The position numbers were made by a program, and so were the translations under genes. The notes under the pieces are model-generated. The model was not told the origin of the DNA and searched no databases. It saw nothing but the letters and a program-made list of their open reading frames with translations. A DNA stretch of 64,000 nt from NCBI GenBank assembly GCA_028281945.1, contig JANQIW010000031.1:20177-84176 (forward strand), in the 5' to 3' direction. Of the stretch, positions 1 through 8,756 are shown one piece after another (positions within the stretch are counted from its first letter, which is position 1; each line of letters opens with the position of its first letter). This DNA is from Prochloraceae cyanobacterium PL24a_bin.78. Lineage in GTDB: Bacteria; Cyanobacteriota; Cyanobacteriia; Cyanobacteriales; JANQIW01.

Positions 1-238
1 TTACCATAATATTGTCTATTCCTATAGGGGTTTGGTGGAGTTACTTTCTCTTAATCTGGCCAAGGCTGATGCCAAAATAAAATCAAGTAACAGTCAAAGT
101 CAAAGAAAAAATAAAAGTTAAAATAATTAATTAAGAAAAAACTGGTTATAAAATGTATAGGGCAAGTAAAATTGCAATTAAGGCAAAGTACCACTCCCAT
201 AACAAAGTAGTTGAGCAAGTCGGGAGCAAATAATTTTC

Positions 239-2113
239 ATGGGAAATTATTGGATCCATTGTTGTAATAAGAACTGTCAAGCACCAAATCCAGAAAATAG
301 GGATTTATGCGAACAATGTCATACGCCAATAGTAAGACGGTATTTATGGGCCAAAGGAGACAAAATCACAACCTATCAAATAGGAGATTTGATCGGCGAT
401 CGTTATTTATTAAAACAAAAACAAGTTTTACTGGATACAAAGCCAGCATTAGCTCCCTGGGTTCCAGAAGAAATACCGACTGAAATATCAACCTATCTCA
501 AGCTATTTCCTTATAGACAGCATATACCCCAAGTCTATGGTTATATAGCAAGCACAGAAACAAATCCAGAAGAAATAATCTGGTTATTTGAATATGGGAC
601 AGTCCCAACAGAAAAATCAGGAGAATTAAAGTATCAAGAATTATTGCCAGAATTAACAACATTATGGGCTGAAGCAACAGGAATGCGACAGCTTAATTGG
701 TTATGGCAAATAGCTAGACTATGGAATCCTTTAAAAAAGAAGGAAGTAGTCTCAAGTTTATTGAATACATCTCAGTTAAGAGTAAATGGATTCACAATTC
801 AATTGAGAGAATTAGAATTAGATGGCAAGAACCAACCAAGTTTAAAACACTTAGGGAAATTATGGTCATCAAAGTTTCTGGAAAAATCAGATTCAAGTAT
901 AACAGAGTTTTTAACAAAATTGTGCCAAACCTTAGAAAAAGGACAAATAAATCAAGCAGATATATTACTAGCTTATTTAGATGGAGCACTTTATGAGTTA
1001 GGAAACCTATATGAACGTAAAATTTCAATTTATACTTGTACAGATACCGGACCAACTCGGGAACACAATGAAGATGCTTGTTATCCAGCTCATGGGACAT
1101 TTATCAAAAACAAAGACGTAGAAAAATCATTAACCATAGTCTGTGATGGACTTGGAGGTCAAGAAGGAGGAGAAAGAGCCTCAAAATTAGCCATCGAAAA
1201 TTTAGAAAAAAAAGTCAAAAATATCCCTTTAGGAGAAACACTAGAAGGATGGATACCTAAAAAAAATCTAGAGAAATTTAATGACGCAGTATGTGAAACC
1301 AACGAAATAATTAGCGATATTAATAATGAAGAAAATCGCTACGAACGACAAAGAATGGGAACAACCGTAGTAATGGCTAAAGCTCATGCCCATGAAATGT
1401 ATTTGACCCATGTGGGAGATTCACGCATCTACTGGATTACAAAAACAGGTTGCCATCAAATCACCATAGATGATGATTTAGCTTCAAGAGAAGTAAAGCT
1501 AGGTTATGTTTTTTATAGAGATATCATACAATATCCCAGAGCAGGAGCACTAGTACAAGCATTAGGAACAAGTTCATCAGAGCACTTGTATCCCAATATA
1601 CAACGTTTAGTTATCGATGAAGACAGCGTTTTTTTACTATGTTCTGATGGCCTTTCAGACTTTGATCGGGTAGAACAATATTGGCAAGATGAAATAGTAG
1701 GAATTCTTGAGGAGAAAAAGGATTTAGAATCAGTAACAGAAAGATTATTAGCAATTGCCAATAGTCAAAATGGTCATGATAATATTACTATTGCTTTAAT
1801 ACATGTTAAAGTGAAAAAAAAGTATGAAGATAAAAATGAAAAAATAGCATGGTTAACTATAAAAGAATATGTAGATAAAACACCTAAAACTATTTTAAAT
1901 GTTAAAGAATCCAGAAGTAAACAAGGATTGCTATCTAACAATAATTTTTTAATTCTTGGAATTGTAACAGGTTTATTAGTTGTGGTTTTATTAGCAATAT
2001 ATTTTATATTGAAAGATGAAAGCTCTGAAAATAAGAATGAATCAACAACTTCAACTATAGAAAAACAATTGGAGGATTTGATGATTACTAAAACAGAAAA
2101 TTATAAAGAATAG
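239..2113 (+). CDS. PP2C-type Ser/Thr phosphatase with N-terminal zinc ribbon and C-terminal membrane anchor
   Basis: A 624-residue protein predicted to dephosphorylate Ser/Thr-phosphorylated proteins using two metal ions. The N-terminus has paired cysteines typical of a zinc ribbon (CCNKNCQ near residue 8 and CEQC near residue 24). Residues about 265-525 form a PP2C domain: D269 and D279 in DTGPTREHNEDA, D303-G304 in CDGLGGQEGGE, MGTTVV, THVGDSRIYW, LLCSDGLSD and GHDNITI. The metal-binding aspartates are therefore intact. A hydrophobic stretch near residues 577-600 (FLILGIVTGLLVVVLLAIYF) precedes a short charged tail, so the catalytic domain probably faces the cytoplasm from a tail anchor. 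A CHAT-FHA gene follows 256 bp downstream on the same strand. This pairing suggests that phospho-threonine signalling is read by FHA and erased by PP2C. No kinase is seen in the window, but one could lie upstream of its left edge. Confidence 0.88.
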   Translation: MGNYWIHCCNKNCQAPNPENRDLCEQCHTPIVRRYLWAKGDKITTYQIGDLIGDRYLLKQKQVLLDTKPALAPWVPEEIPTEISTYLKLFPYRQHIPQVYGYIASTETNPEEIIWLFEYGTVPTEKSGELKYQELLPELTTLWAEATGMRQLNWLWQIARLWNPLKKKEVVSSLLNTSQLRVNGFTIQLRELELDGKNQPSLKHLGKLWSSKFLEKSDSSITEFLTKLCQTLEKGQINQADILLAYLDGALYELGNLYERKISIYTCTDTGPTREHNEDACYPAHGTFIKNKDVEKSLTIVCDGLGGQEGGERASKLAIENLEKKVKNIPLGETLEGWIPKKNLEKFNDAVCETNEIISDINNEENRYERQRMGTTVVMAKAHAHEMYLTHVGDSRIYWITKTGCHQITIDDDLASREVKLGYVFYRDIIQYPRAGALVQALGTSSSEHLYPNIQRLVIDEDSVFLLCSDGLSDFDRVEQYWQDEIVGILEEKKDLESVTERLLAIANSQNGHDNITIALIHVKVKKKYEDKNEKIAWLTIKEYVDKTPKTILNVKESRSKQGLLSNNNFLILGIVTGLLVVVLLAIYFILKDESSENKNESTTSTIEKQLEDLMITKTENYKE

Positions 2114-2369
2114 AATCAAATAAAAAAATATATTGAAAAAAAGAAAAACTTCCATAAAATACTACTTTATTTGTTTAAAAAACCAAGTAAATTATCTCTA
2201 TACATTTTAAAATTCACCAAATCTGGAATTACTCAAAAGTAGTACCAAAATGGTAAATATTTAGTATCATAGAGTAACTAAGTAATCCTCACATTACAAC
2301 AAAATCCTAACGTTGAATGGTGGGAATTCTCAAAAAAAAGTAAATACATACATAAACTAAAGGTTGTGA

Positions 2370-4034
2370 ATGTTTGTTAATGTCAATCCCTGTCTAAGTC
2401 TAGTAATTGCCAATTTAACCAAAGCAGGACCTGAGAATTTTGCCGTTTGGGTGCATAAATCTCCAGTATCATCAGGATTAGTAAATAACGATTGTATTTG
2501 GTCTGTAGCATTAACCAGAACATGGTTAGCATGGCAGGAAATGTTTTCCCTACAAAGTCAAGATTTTATTGCTCCTATTAATCATGAGATTTTAAATAAC
2601 TCTGATAATGATGATCCTAATGATATAGATGATCTTCCCATCTATGGCGAAAACTATTCAGGAAGACTAATGGAATATTTTGGTATTCTTTTATGGCAAT
2701 GGTTATTTGATGGTTCCATCGTTGAAAGTCTAGCTCAAAGTAAAGGAATTGCCATCGCTTTGACAAAACCATTAAGAATTCAATTAGAAATTCGTGATCC
2801 CAATTTAATCCCTTTGCCTTGGGAAATCATGCAGCAAGATGCCGGCAAACCACCTATTTCTATTAATGAACAAATTGTTTTTAGTCGTACAACCACCGAT
2901 ACAGAACCTTTAAACCATCGCCAAGATTGGGAAAGTTTAAATATATTATTGGTCCTCGGTGAAGAAGAGCCAAATACAAATTTGTTTTCACAAGAATCAA
3001 AGGAATTTCAAAGATTAAACCTTGAAAAAGAAGCTCAAACTTTAGCAGAAGTTATCAAAAAAATTTCCCTATCTAAATCATCAAATAAACCATACCAAAA
3101 TTTTTGTCCAGCTACAGTGACAACTCTCATTCAACCAACTGCATCCCAACTAATAGAATCCATTGCAACCGGTAAATTTAATACTATATTTTATGCCGGT
3201 CATGGAGAACCAAGTACAGATGGTGGTTTATTATTTCTAAGTTCTCACAACACCATTAATGGCAAAGAATTAGCTTCTTATCTCGTTCGCTATCAAATTA
3301 GTTTAGCAGTATTTAATGCCTGTTGGGGGGCAGAAAGTGCTCAAGTTGATGGAAAACTCATGGAGAGATCTTCTTTAACAGAAGTTTTAATTCATTATGG
3401 TGTACCAGCAGTTTTAGGAATGCGAGATTCCATTGCTGATGAAGAAGCGTTGAGTTTTATTGAAGTTTTTACTAAGGCTTTATGTCAACGAGAGTCAGTT
3501 GATCGAGCTGTTACCATCGCAAGGCAACATTTATTTTCAGTGTATAAAGTAAATCAGCCTACTTGGACATTGCCCATTCTCTATATGCACCCAGATTTTG
3601 AAGGACACATTATTCGGCCTCTTTTTGAAGAAATTACTCAGTTACCCATTCCCAGTCCTAATCGTGCTCCTTTAATTAAAGCTTACCTTCGCAGTGTTGA
3701 AGATCATCAACAAGTTTGGAAATTTGACGATCGCCTCCGTATTGGTAGAAAACCAGATAATGATTTGGTAATCAATCAACTTTGGGTGAGTAGAAAACAC
3801 GCAGATATTGTTTGTCGCGACTTTCCCTACTCTGACGATCGCCCACCTCGTTATTTTTTGAGAGATCGTTCTCGTTTTGGAACTTTTATCTATAAAGATA
3901 ATAAATGGCAAAAAATTCACAATCAAGAGATTTTGTTAAGTTCTGGAGATCAAATTAGATTCGGTAACACTGAAGGTCAAATCCTTGAATTTGTCATTGA
4001 AACAGAAAAACCCAATTTTGCCATGGACAATTAA
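2370..4034 (+). CDS. CHAT (caspase-like) protease domain protein with C-terminal FHA domain
   Basis: A 554-residue two-domain protein. The CHAT domain (about residues 120-410) carries the caspase-like dyad: His278 in FYAGHGEPSTDGG and Cys318 in FNACWGAE. It is followed by YGVPAVLGMR and the LSFIEVFTKAL helix usual in CHAT proteins. An FHA domain (about residues 445-545) shows RIGRKPDNDLVI, SRKHADI and FGTFIY, the pattern that binds phosphothreonine peptides. The first about 100 residues are unassigned. No signal peptide is evident. From family knowledge, CHAT proteases act in regulated proteolysis and in cell-death or conflict systems. Fusion to FHA suggests that recruitment or activation depends on phosphorylation, and the upstream PP2C gene would oppose this. 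Substrate and activator are unknown. The start at the ATG is kept because the N-terminus is well formed, although no strong ribosome-binding site is visible. Confidence 0.88.
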   Translation: MFVNVNPCLSLVIANLTKAGPENFAVWVHKSPVSSGLVNNDCIWSVALTRTWLAWQEMFSLQSQDFIAPINHEILNNSDNDDPNDIDDLPIYGENYSGRLMEYFGILLWQWLFDGSIVESLAQSKGIAIALTKPLRIQLEIRDPNLIPLPWEIMQQDAGKPPISINEQIVFSRTTTDTEPLNHRQDWESLNILLVLGEEEPNTNLFSQESKEFQRLNLEKEAQTLAEVIKKISLSKSSNKPYQNFCPATVTTLIQPTASQLIESIATGKFNTIFYAGHGEPSTDGGLLFLSSHNTINGKELASYLVRYQISLAVFNACWGAESAQVDGKLMERSSLTEVLIHYGVPAVLGMRDSIADEEALSFIEVFTKALCQRESVDRAVTIARQHLFSVYKVNQPTWTLPILYMHPDFEGHIIRPLFEEITQLPIPSPNRAPLIKAYLRSVEDHQQVWKFDDRLRIGRKPDNDLVINQLWVSRKHADIVCRDFPYSDDRPPRYFLRDRSRFGTFIYKDNKWQKIHNQEILLSSGDQIRFGNTEGQILEFVIETEKPNFAMDN

Positions 4035-4133
4035 AATTAAATATTCTCAGCTTGATCTGCGGAATTTCTAGAACTAATATTGTAGTTACTATTGTAGAGA
4101 AAAACTCATTAATAAAAGATTTTAGGAGAGTAA

Positions 4134-4757
4134 ATGATGTTTAATCAATCAGTTGAAAATTTAGTAGAAAGAGAATTTTTAGAAGCTTTATTAGAAGAAA
4201 ATCAATCTTATTCAAGGAATTCATCTGAGGAAGAGATAGTTGATCCAGAAAAAGATGGGATTTATCCTTGGAATCCTTTATCAAGAGAAGCAGATAATTA
4301 TTTTTGTTTATCAGAAGAAGATATAAATATTACCGAAAGTATTGATTCACAAGATTTGGCAGAAAATGCTAATAATTTTTTCTCTCATCTTAATCAATGT
4401 TGGGAATCAGAATCATACTCGAAAGTCAAAGAATCTTTATGGCAAGAGTTTGGCAATATCATACCTGAAGAAGTTTTAGAAACCATTGCTTCACAAGCAG
4501 AAGAAATTTTTACTACCAATATCTCTCGTCTACAACAATTAGTAGAATGTGTTAAACCCATACTTTCCAATTGGGGAGAAGAAGATTTACAAGTATTTGC
4601 TCGTCCTCTAGCCTATGCTATGAGAGGCAAACAAAAGATTAAAAAAGCTCCTTGGGCAGAATTGTCCCCTATAGAACAAGCCCGCTTAAGTATGAAGATT
4701 GCTCAATATGCTTTGATGGAATTAAAAAGTTACGAAGAAAATAATATTAGTAATTAG
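4134..4757 (+). CDS. Hypothetical acidic protein linked to CHAT-FHA gene
   Basis: A 207-residue protein that I do not recognise. The first 90 residues are acidic and of low complexity (EEEIVDPEKDG, LSEEDINITES). The second half looks helical and more conserved in style, with ESLWQEFGNIIPEEVL, WGEEDLQVFARPLAYAMRG and APWAELSPIEQARLSMKIAQYAL. A good Shine-Dalgarno sequence (AGGAGA, 4124-4129) sits just upstream of the ATG. The gene begins 99 bp after the CHAT-FHA gene on the same strand, so co-transcription is plausible and the protein may be a partner or target of that module. No catalytic motif, signal peptide or membrane segment is visible. Confidence 0.7.
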   Translation: MMFNQSVENLVEREFLEALLEENQSYSRNSSEEEIVDPEKDGIYPWNPLSREADNYFCLSEEDINITESIDSQDLAENANNFFSHLNQCWESESYSKVKESLWQEFGNIIPEEVLETIASQAEEIFTTNISRLQQLVECVKPILSNWGEEDLQVFARPLAYAMRGKQKIKKAPWAELSPIEQARLSMKIAQYALMELKSYEENNISN

Positions 4758-5372
4758 TGCGCTTGATCAAGTGGGATATTTGAGATGAAAATTACTAAAA
4801 TATTCTGCTTTGAGTTGTTTTACTATGGATTTAAAGTTAGAGATAAATTTGAAAATATAATTTTTATATGATTTATTTTTTATTATATTGAATTATTTTT
4901 ATTTATAGAACAAAGAAAAAGTTATTGATGAAGATAATATTATAAGTCATAGAAATTGACCACATCGAAGTATTTACTAGCAACAACTCAAGGTATTTCA
5001 CCATCTTTAATTATTCAGTTAAATTGTTACAAATCTTAAAATTATCCTAGGATTTTATCACTCCTAAAGGAAAATATATAGATCAAATTAATTGCTTTAA
5101 AATTATATAGTACAATGGATTATTTTCAGAAATTCGTAATTTTGTTATTTCCCAATTCCTCCTGCCATTGGTTTAGCCTCAGCCTCAGCAGATATTCCAA
5201 ATTCAAACTCCATCAATCAATCAAAAAGTCTAAGATACAAAATCCTATACTGTCATCAAAAAATAAAATATTAACAACCATTAAATAATAATCTAGCTTC
5301 TATCATAGATAGAAAGAGGACAATATTATCTTTATTGTCTTTAAAGGATTATTCCCTTATTAATTACAACTT
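4758..5372. other. 615-bp AT-rich intergenic region
   Basis: No open frame with coding character on either strand. The only structure seen is a stem-loop at 5319-5339 (arms GACAATA/TATTGTC, loop of 7), 33 bases before the downstream ATG. It may be a leader hairpin of the NYN gene. Confidence 0.5.
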
Positions 5373-6776
5373 ATGATCGATGATGATATTTTGCTTAATT
5401 CAATCAGCAACTATGTCTTCCAAACGATTCTGTCTATTGAGAGACGGCATCCTCAGTGGCTGAGAGACAAATTTAGGAAGTATCCCTGGCAGAGTCAGGA
5501 ATTTCAACTCAAATTTACCACTAGATTAGCAGCTAAACTTCGTCAATCTGAGAATCGAGATATCTTAATTAATCAACTACTTGCTTTTTTAAAGAGTTTT
5601 TTCTCTCCTAGCTTTTTTATTTCCTCTCAATTTACAGAGTTAATGGCTAATGTTGGCAGGTATACTCATACTCATCCAGGGATAGAAATTGAAGCCCAAG
5701 AAGAATTGAAAACTCGGCATAATTCAATTCAAAATAACTGTCACCATTTTCCCGTAAAACCATCAAAAGGCGGTTTTGCTATTCTTCTTCTCGATGCTGA
5801 AAATTTAGCTATTGATGCGGATTTAGAAAAAATTTTGCTATCCATTTGTACCAATCCCATTAAAATTAAATTAGCATTTGGTAATTGGCGAAATTTGGGA
5901 AAAAAAGATTTAGAATTTCATAATCGCGGTTATGAATTAATTCACGTGCCAGCAGGAAAAAATAGTGCAGATCTCAAAATGATTTCCGTAGGCTCTTCCA
6001 TTTGGATTCACTACCCCAATGCTAAAGAAGTGTTAGTTTGTTCTTCTGATGGAGATTTAAATCATTTATCTACTACTTTAACTCATCATGGTTTAATTGT
6101 TTATAAGATTTCTAGGATTGCTAATCGTTTAATTGTGGTGAATAGTACAACCTCTGAAACGAAAACTTATTTTTTAAATAATGAGCCTGAGATGCCAATC
6201 TTAGAAGATTTTATCCAAAAAATCAAAGACATTATTAAAGAAGAGCAAAATCGTATTAATCAAACTTGGATTAAACTAGAAAAAATAGCACAGTTATTTC
6301 AGTATAAGTATAATCTTAGTTTGACTCAAATCATTTCTCATTATTTTCCTCATAAGAAAACTAGAGAGTTTTTTCTGGATTTAAAAACAGATTTTGTTGT
6401 GCATCAAATCACCACAGATTCTTTTGTCTATCTAACAATTTTTGATGATAACTTAGATATTAAAGAAAAAAAACAACATAAAATTATCTTATCTACTTCA
6501 AAGAAAGTCGATCTTACTTCAAAAAATGAGTTGGAAACGGCTATTTATCAAATAGTAGATACTTTATCTCATAAATCTGATCAAGAATTTGTGCCAATTT
6601 GTTCTGTTGCAACTCAGTTTAATCAGGAATATACTATTCCTATTACTAAAGCAATGAAGAATTTAAACTTAGGAAGTAAATTTTCTAAGTTGTTGCAATC
6701 TTTTAGTAGTTTGAAAGTCAAGAAAATAGATAAAAGCTATCATGTTGCTTTAACGGCTAAAACTGATTCTAACTAG
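5373..6776 (+). CDS. NYN-domain (PIN-like RNase) protein with two OST-HTH/LOTUS-like domains
   Basis: A 467-residue protein. A NYN domain of the LabA/DUF88 type spans about residues 130-250: the opening strand FAILLLDAENLAID supplies an early acidic residue, and VLVCSSDGDLNHLSTTLTHHG is the second acidic motif. Two later segments resemble OST-HTH/LOTUS winged-helix RNA-binding modules: about residues 285-350 (QTWIKLEKIAQLFQYKY ... TDFVVHQ) and about residues 385-460 (ELETAIYQIVDTL ... SLKVKKIDKSYHVALT). The expected role is an RNA-binding, possibly RNA-cleaving, regulator in the cytoplasm. The first 110 residues are a separate helical region of unknown function. The gene stands alone between a long AT-rich gap and a clear terminator. 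Specific RNA targets cannot be inferred. Confidence 0.78.
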   Translation: MIDDDILLNSISNYVFQTILSIERRHPQWLRDKFRKYPWQSQEFQLKFTTRLAAKLRQSENRDILINQLLAFLKSFFSPSFFISSQFTELMANVGRYTHTHPGIEIEAQEELKTRHNSIQNNCHHFPVKPSKGGFAILLLDAENLAIDADLEKILLSICTNPIKIKLAFGNWRNLGKKDLEFHNRGYELIHVPAGKNSADLKMISVGSSIWIHYPNAKEVLVCSSDGDLNHLSTTLTHHGLIVYKISRIANRLIVVNSTTSETKTYFLNNEPEMPILEDFIQKIKDIIKEEQNRINQTWIKLEKIAQLFQYKYNLSLTQIISHYFPHKKTREFFLDLKTDFVVHQITTDSFVYLTIFDDNLDIKEKKQHKIILSTSKKVDLTSKNELETAIYQIVDTLSHKSDQEFVPICSVATQFNQEYTIPITKAMKNLNLGSKFSKLLQSFSSLKVKKIDKSYHVALTAKTDSN

Positions 6777-6801
6777 GCTAATAGCTATTTGCTACAGCCT
6801 C

Positions 6802-6821
6802 CTCCCTTTTGGGAGTTTTTT
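6802..6821 (+). terminator. Rho-independent terminator after the NYN gene
   Basis: Stem CTCCC (6802-6806) and GGGAG (6811-6815) enclose a TTTT loop, followed directly by six T residues. It lies 26 bases past the NYN stop codon. Confidence 0.75.
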
Positions 6822-6917
6822 CAATTAACTAAGTAATATTAAATAAGTAATTAATCTATGATTTTAATCACAATAATTGATACTTTTAGTTAGTATTTTA
6901 CTTTGTATTTGATTTAA

Positions 6918-6990
<73 letters not shown>

Positions 6991-7122
6991 AAGTTTTTCT
7001 GTGTTTTTCCACTGCTTTATTACTCTAACAAATCTGTTGGATAATTGCAAGCTTTTTTTCAAAATTTTTCTAAACAATTTTTGTGGTGATATTTTTGAGA
7101 AAAAGTTAATTTGACAACTATG

Positions 7123-7149
7123 TCTGAATAGTTGTTCAGATATTATAAT
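7123..7149 (+). promoter_or_regulatory. SmtB/ArsR-type operator and -10 box of the metallothionein gene
   Basis: An imperfect inverted repeat TCTGAATA-GT-TGTTCAGA (7123-7140) has one mismatch. It matches the 12-2-12 operator type bound by SmtB/ZiaR-family repressors (TGAACA core). A -10-like TATAAT follows at 7144-7149, so bound repressor would cover the -35 side of the promoter. The ATG of smtA lies 40 bases further on, with TTGGAG as ribosome-binding site at 7175-7180. Confidence 0.75.
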
Positions 7150-7188
7150 TAAAGAACTCAACATTAAAGATAATTTGGAGAAAAAGCT

Positions 7189-7353
7189 ATGTCTACTGTA
7201 ACTACCATGAAATGTGCTTGTGAATCTTGTCTGTGCGTGATTGAGATTGAAAAAGCTATCAAAAAAAATGGAAAAAATTATTGTAGCCAAAACTGTGCTG
7301 ATGGTCATCCTAATGGCAATGGTTGTGGACATGCTGGCTGCGAATGTGGATAA
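7189..7353 (+). CDS. smtA: SmtA-type bacterial metallothionein
   Basis: A 54-residue cytoplasmic protein that sequesters Zn(II), and probably Cd(II)/Cu(I), in a thiolate cluster. It carries nine cysteines (C9, C11, C14, C16, C32, C36, C46, C51, C53) and two histidines (H40, H48). The spacing is almost identical to cyanobacterial SmtA: KCACESCLCV at the front, NYCSQNCADGH in the zinc-finger part and GCGHAGCECG at the end. It is one residue shorter than Synechococcus SmtA. An SmtB-type operator overlaps its promoter and a SmtB-family gene lies 206 bp downstream in the same direction. In the classic locus the two genes are divergent. Translation was done by hand from the ATG preceded by TTGGAG. 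Confidence 0.95.
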   Translation: MSTVTTMKCACESCLCVIEIEKAIKKNGKNYCSQNCADGHPNGNGCGHAGCECG

Positions 7354-7515
7354 AATAGAAATATCGAATCATCAAGAAATTAAATAATTTAAGCAATTGT
7401 CAGGAAATAAAAATGTAACCATAACAATAGATCATTAGAAAGTATTATTTTGGTATTATAGAGATTCTTTCCAGACTTTTGCTTTCTGGTTTCTAGAAAT
7501 TGCTAAAACAAAAAA

Positions 7516-7540
7516 AAATAAAATAAAATAAAATAAAATA
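7516..7540 (+). repeat. AAATA pentanucleotide repeat, five exact copies
   Basis: Five perfect AAATA units, flanked by A-rich sequence, end 8 bases before the CTGGAG ribosome-binding site of the metal-sensor gene. Copy number changes here would alter the leader of that gene. Confidence 0.9.
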
Positions 7541-7559
7541 AAACAATCTGGAGTAATAA

Positions 7560-7982
7560 ATGTCAGCTAGCCTTGAATCAACCCCTGTCTGCGAGCAAAT
7601 ACATCCAATAGAATTAGATAAATTGGAAAAAATTCAAGGGGAAATTCTCCATCGTCAAAAAGCTCAACAAATGGCGGAATTTTTTAGTCTCTTAGCTGAT
7701 GCAAATCGTTTGAGAATAATTTCTCTATTAGCCAAACAAGAATTTTGTGTTTGTGATTTGGCTGCCTCTCTAGAAATGACGGAATCAGCCGTATCTCATC
7801 AATTACGGATTTTAAAAGCAATGAAACTGGTACAATATCAAAAAAGAGGTCGTAAAGTTTTTTATCGTCTCTTAGATGGTGATGTGGTGGAATTATACCA
7901 TTCTGTAGCTGAACATCTAGATAAAACTATAGATTATAATAATGACAATGAGTATAGCAAGAATTTGGGCCATAGCTGCTAA
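7560..7982 (+). CDS. smtB: ArsR/SmtB-family metal-sensing repressor
   Basis: A 140-residue winged-helix repressor expected to release the metallothionein operator on metal binding. The ArsR core is intact: ADANRLRIISLLAKQEFCVCDLA, then the recognition helix TESAVSHQLRILKAM and wing GRKVFYRL. Cysteines C63 and C65 (CVC) with C11 and H15 near the N-terminus make an alpha3N site of the AztR/BxmR/ZiaR kind. The C-terminal alpha5 site is altered: relative to SmtB D104/H106/H117/E120 it reads D106, D108, H119 and K122. The tail extends past the usual end and finishes in HSC, overlapping the next gene by 41 bases. The ribosome-binding site CTGGAG is well spaced. Which metal it senses is inference; an alpha3N-dominant Zn/Cd/Cu sensor is the best guess. 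It could equally be named bxmR-like or ziaR-like. Confidence 0.88.
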   Translation: MSASLESTPVCEQIHPIELDKLEKIQGEILHRQKAQQMAEFFSLLADANRLRIISLLAKQEFCVCDLAASLEMTESAVSHQLRILKAMKLVQYQKRGRKVFYRLLDGDVVELYHSVAEHLDKTIDYNNDNEYSKNLGHSC

Positions 7983-8727
7983 TGCTTTTCGAGAAGTGAT
8001 TCGCGATCGAATTCTCTACTTTACTGGTTTCTTTGCCATAATATTAATTATTGCTTTACAAATATTACCCCCTATATCTACTGGTAATAATATAGATGAA
8101 AAAATTTTTTTGGATTTCGGCTTGGGAGCAATGGGCTTTTTAAGTGCAATTTTAGCAATATTTGTAGGAGTAAGCTTAATTAATAAAGAAATTGAAAAGA
8201 AAACAGTATTAATTTTAATACCAAAACCAATTACTAGAGCAGAATTTATTCTAGGAAAACATTTAGGATTATCAGGAGTCTTATTAATCCTTGTATTAAT
8301 AATGACAGGAATCTATCTATTTTTATTAGCTATATCAGGGATTGTCTATCCTTTAAAAGAAATTATGGTTTCGTTATTATATCTTTATCTAGAATTAGGT
8401 TTATTAATAGCAGTAGCCATGGTTTTTAGCGTCTTTACTAGTTCTATTTTAGCAACTTTATTTAGTTTTGGCATTTATTTAATGGGACATTTAAGTAGAG
8501 AATTAGTAGAATTAGGTCAAATAAGTGAAAATGAAAATATTATTTTATTTACAAAATCTCTCTATCTAATCTTACCAGATTTAGAAAGACTCAATCTGAG
8601 AAATGAAGCAGTATATGGTTTATTGCCATCATCAGGGGAATTGTTAACTCATGGACTCTATGGATTATTATATATAAGTGTATTGTTATCTTTAACTATT
8701 CTCATTTTTTCCCAAAGAGAATTTTGA
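7942..8727 (+). CDS. ABC-2-type transporter permease
   Basis: A 261-residue integral membrane protein with about six hydrophobic segments, the first at IILYFTGFFAIILIIALQILPP-like residues near 25-45. It has the ABC-2 signature region SLINKEIEKKTVLILIPKPITRAEFILGKHLG between the second and third segments. This motif pattern is common in stand-alone ABC-2 permeases of cyanobacteria. The gene overlaps the end of the metal-sensor gene by 41 bases in another frame, suggesting translational coupling. The start may instead be the second ATG two codons on. No ATPase partner gene is adjacent, so the substrate is unknown. A link to metal export is possible from context only. Confidence 0.8.
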   Translation: MTMSIARIWAIAANAFREVIRDRILYFTGFFAIILIIALQILPPISTGNNIDEKIFLDFGLGAMGFLSAILAIFVGVSLINKEIEKKTVLILIPKPITRAEFILGKHLGLSGVLLILVLIMTGIYLFLLAISGIVYPLKEIMVSLLYLYLELGLLIAVAMVFSVFTSSILATLFSFGIYLMGHLSRELVELGQISENENIILFTKSLYLILPDLERLNLRNEAVYGLLPSSGELLTHGLYGLLYISVLLSLTILIFSQREF

Positions 8728-8756
8728 GCCACATTGGTAAATAATCAATCATTGAG

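Noticed and set aside
7111-7116. TTGACA as -35 box of smtA
   Set aside because: It is 27 bases from TATAAT, too far for a standard promoter; the operator lies between them.
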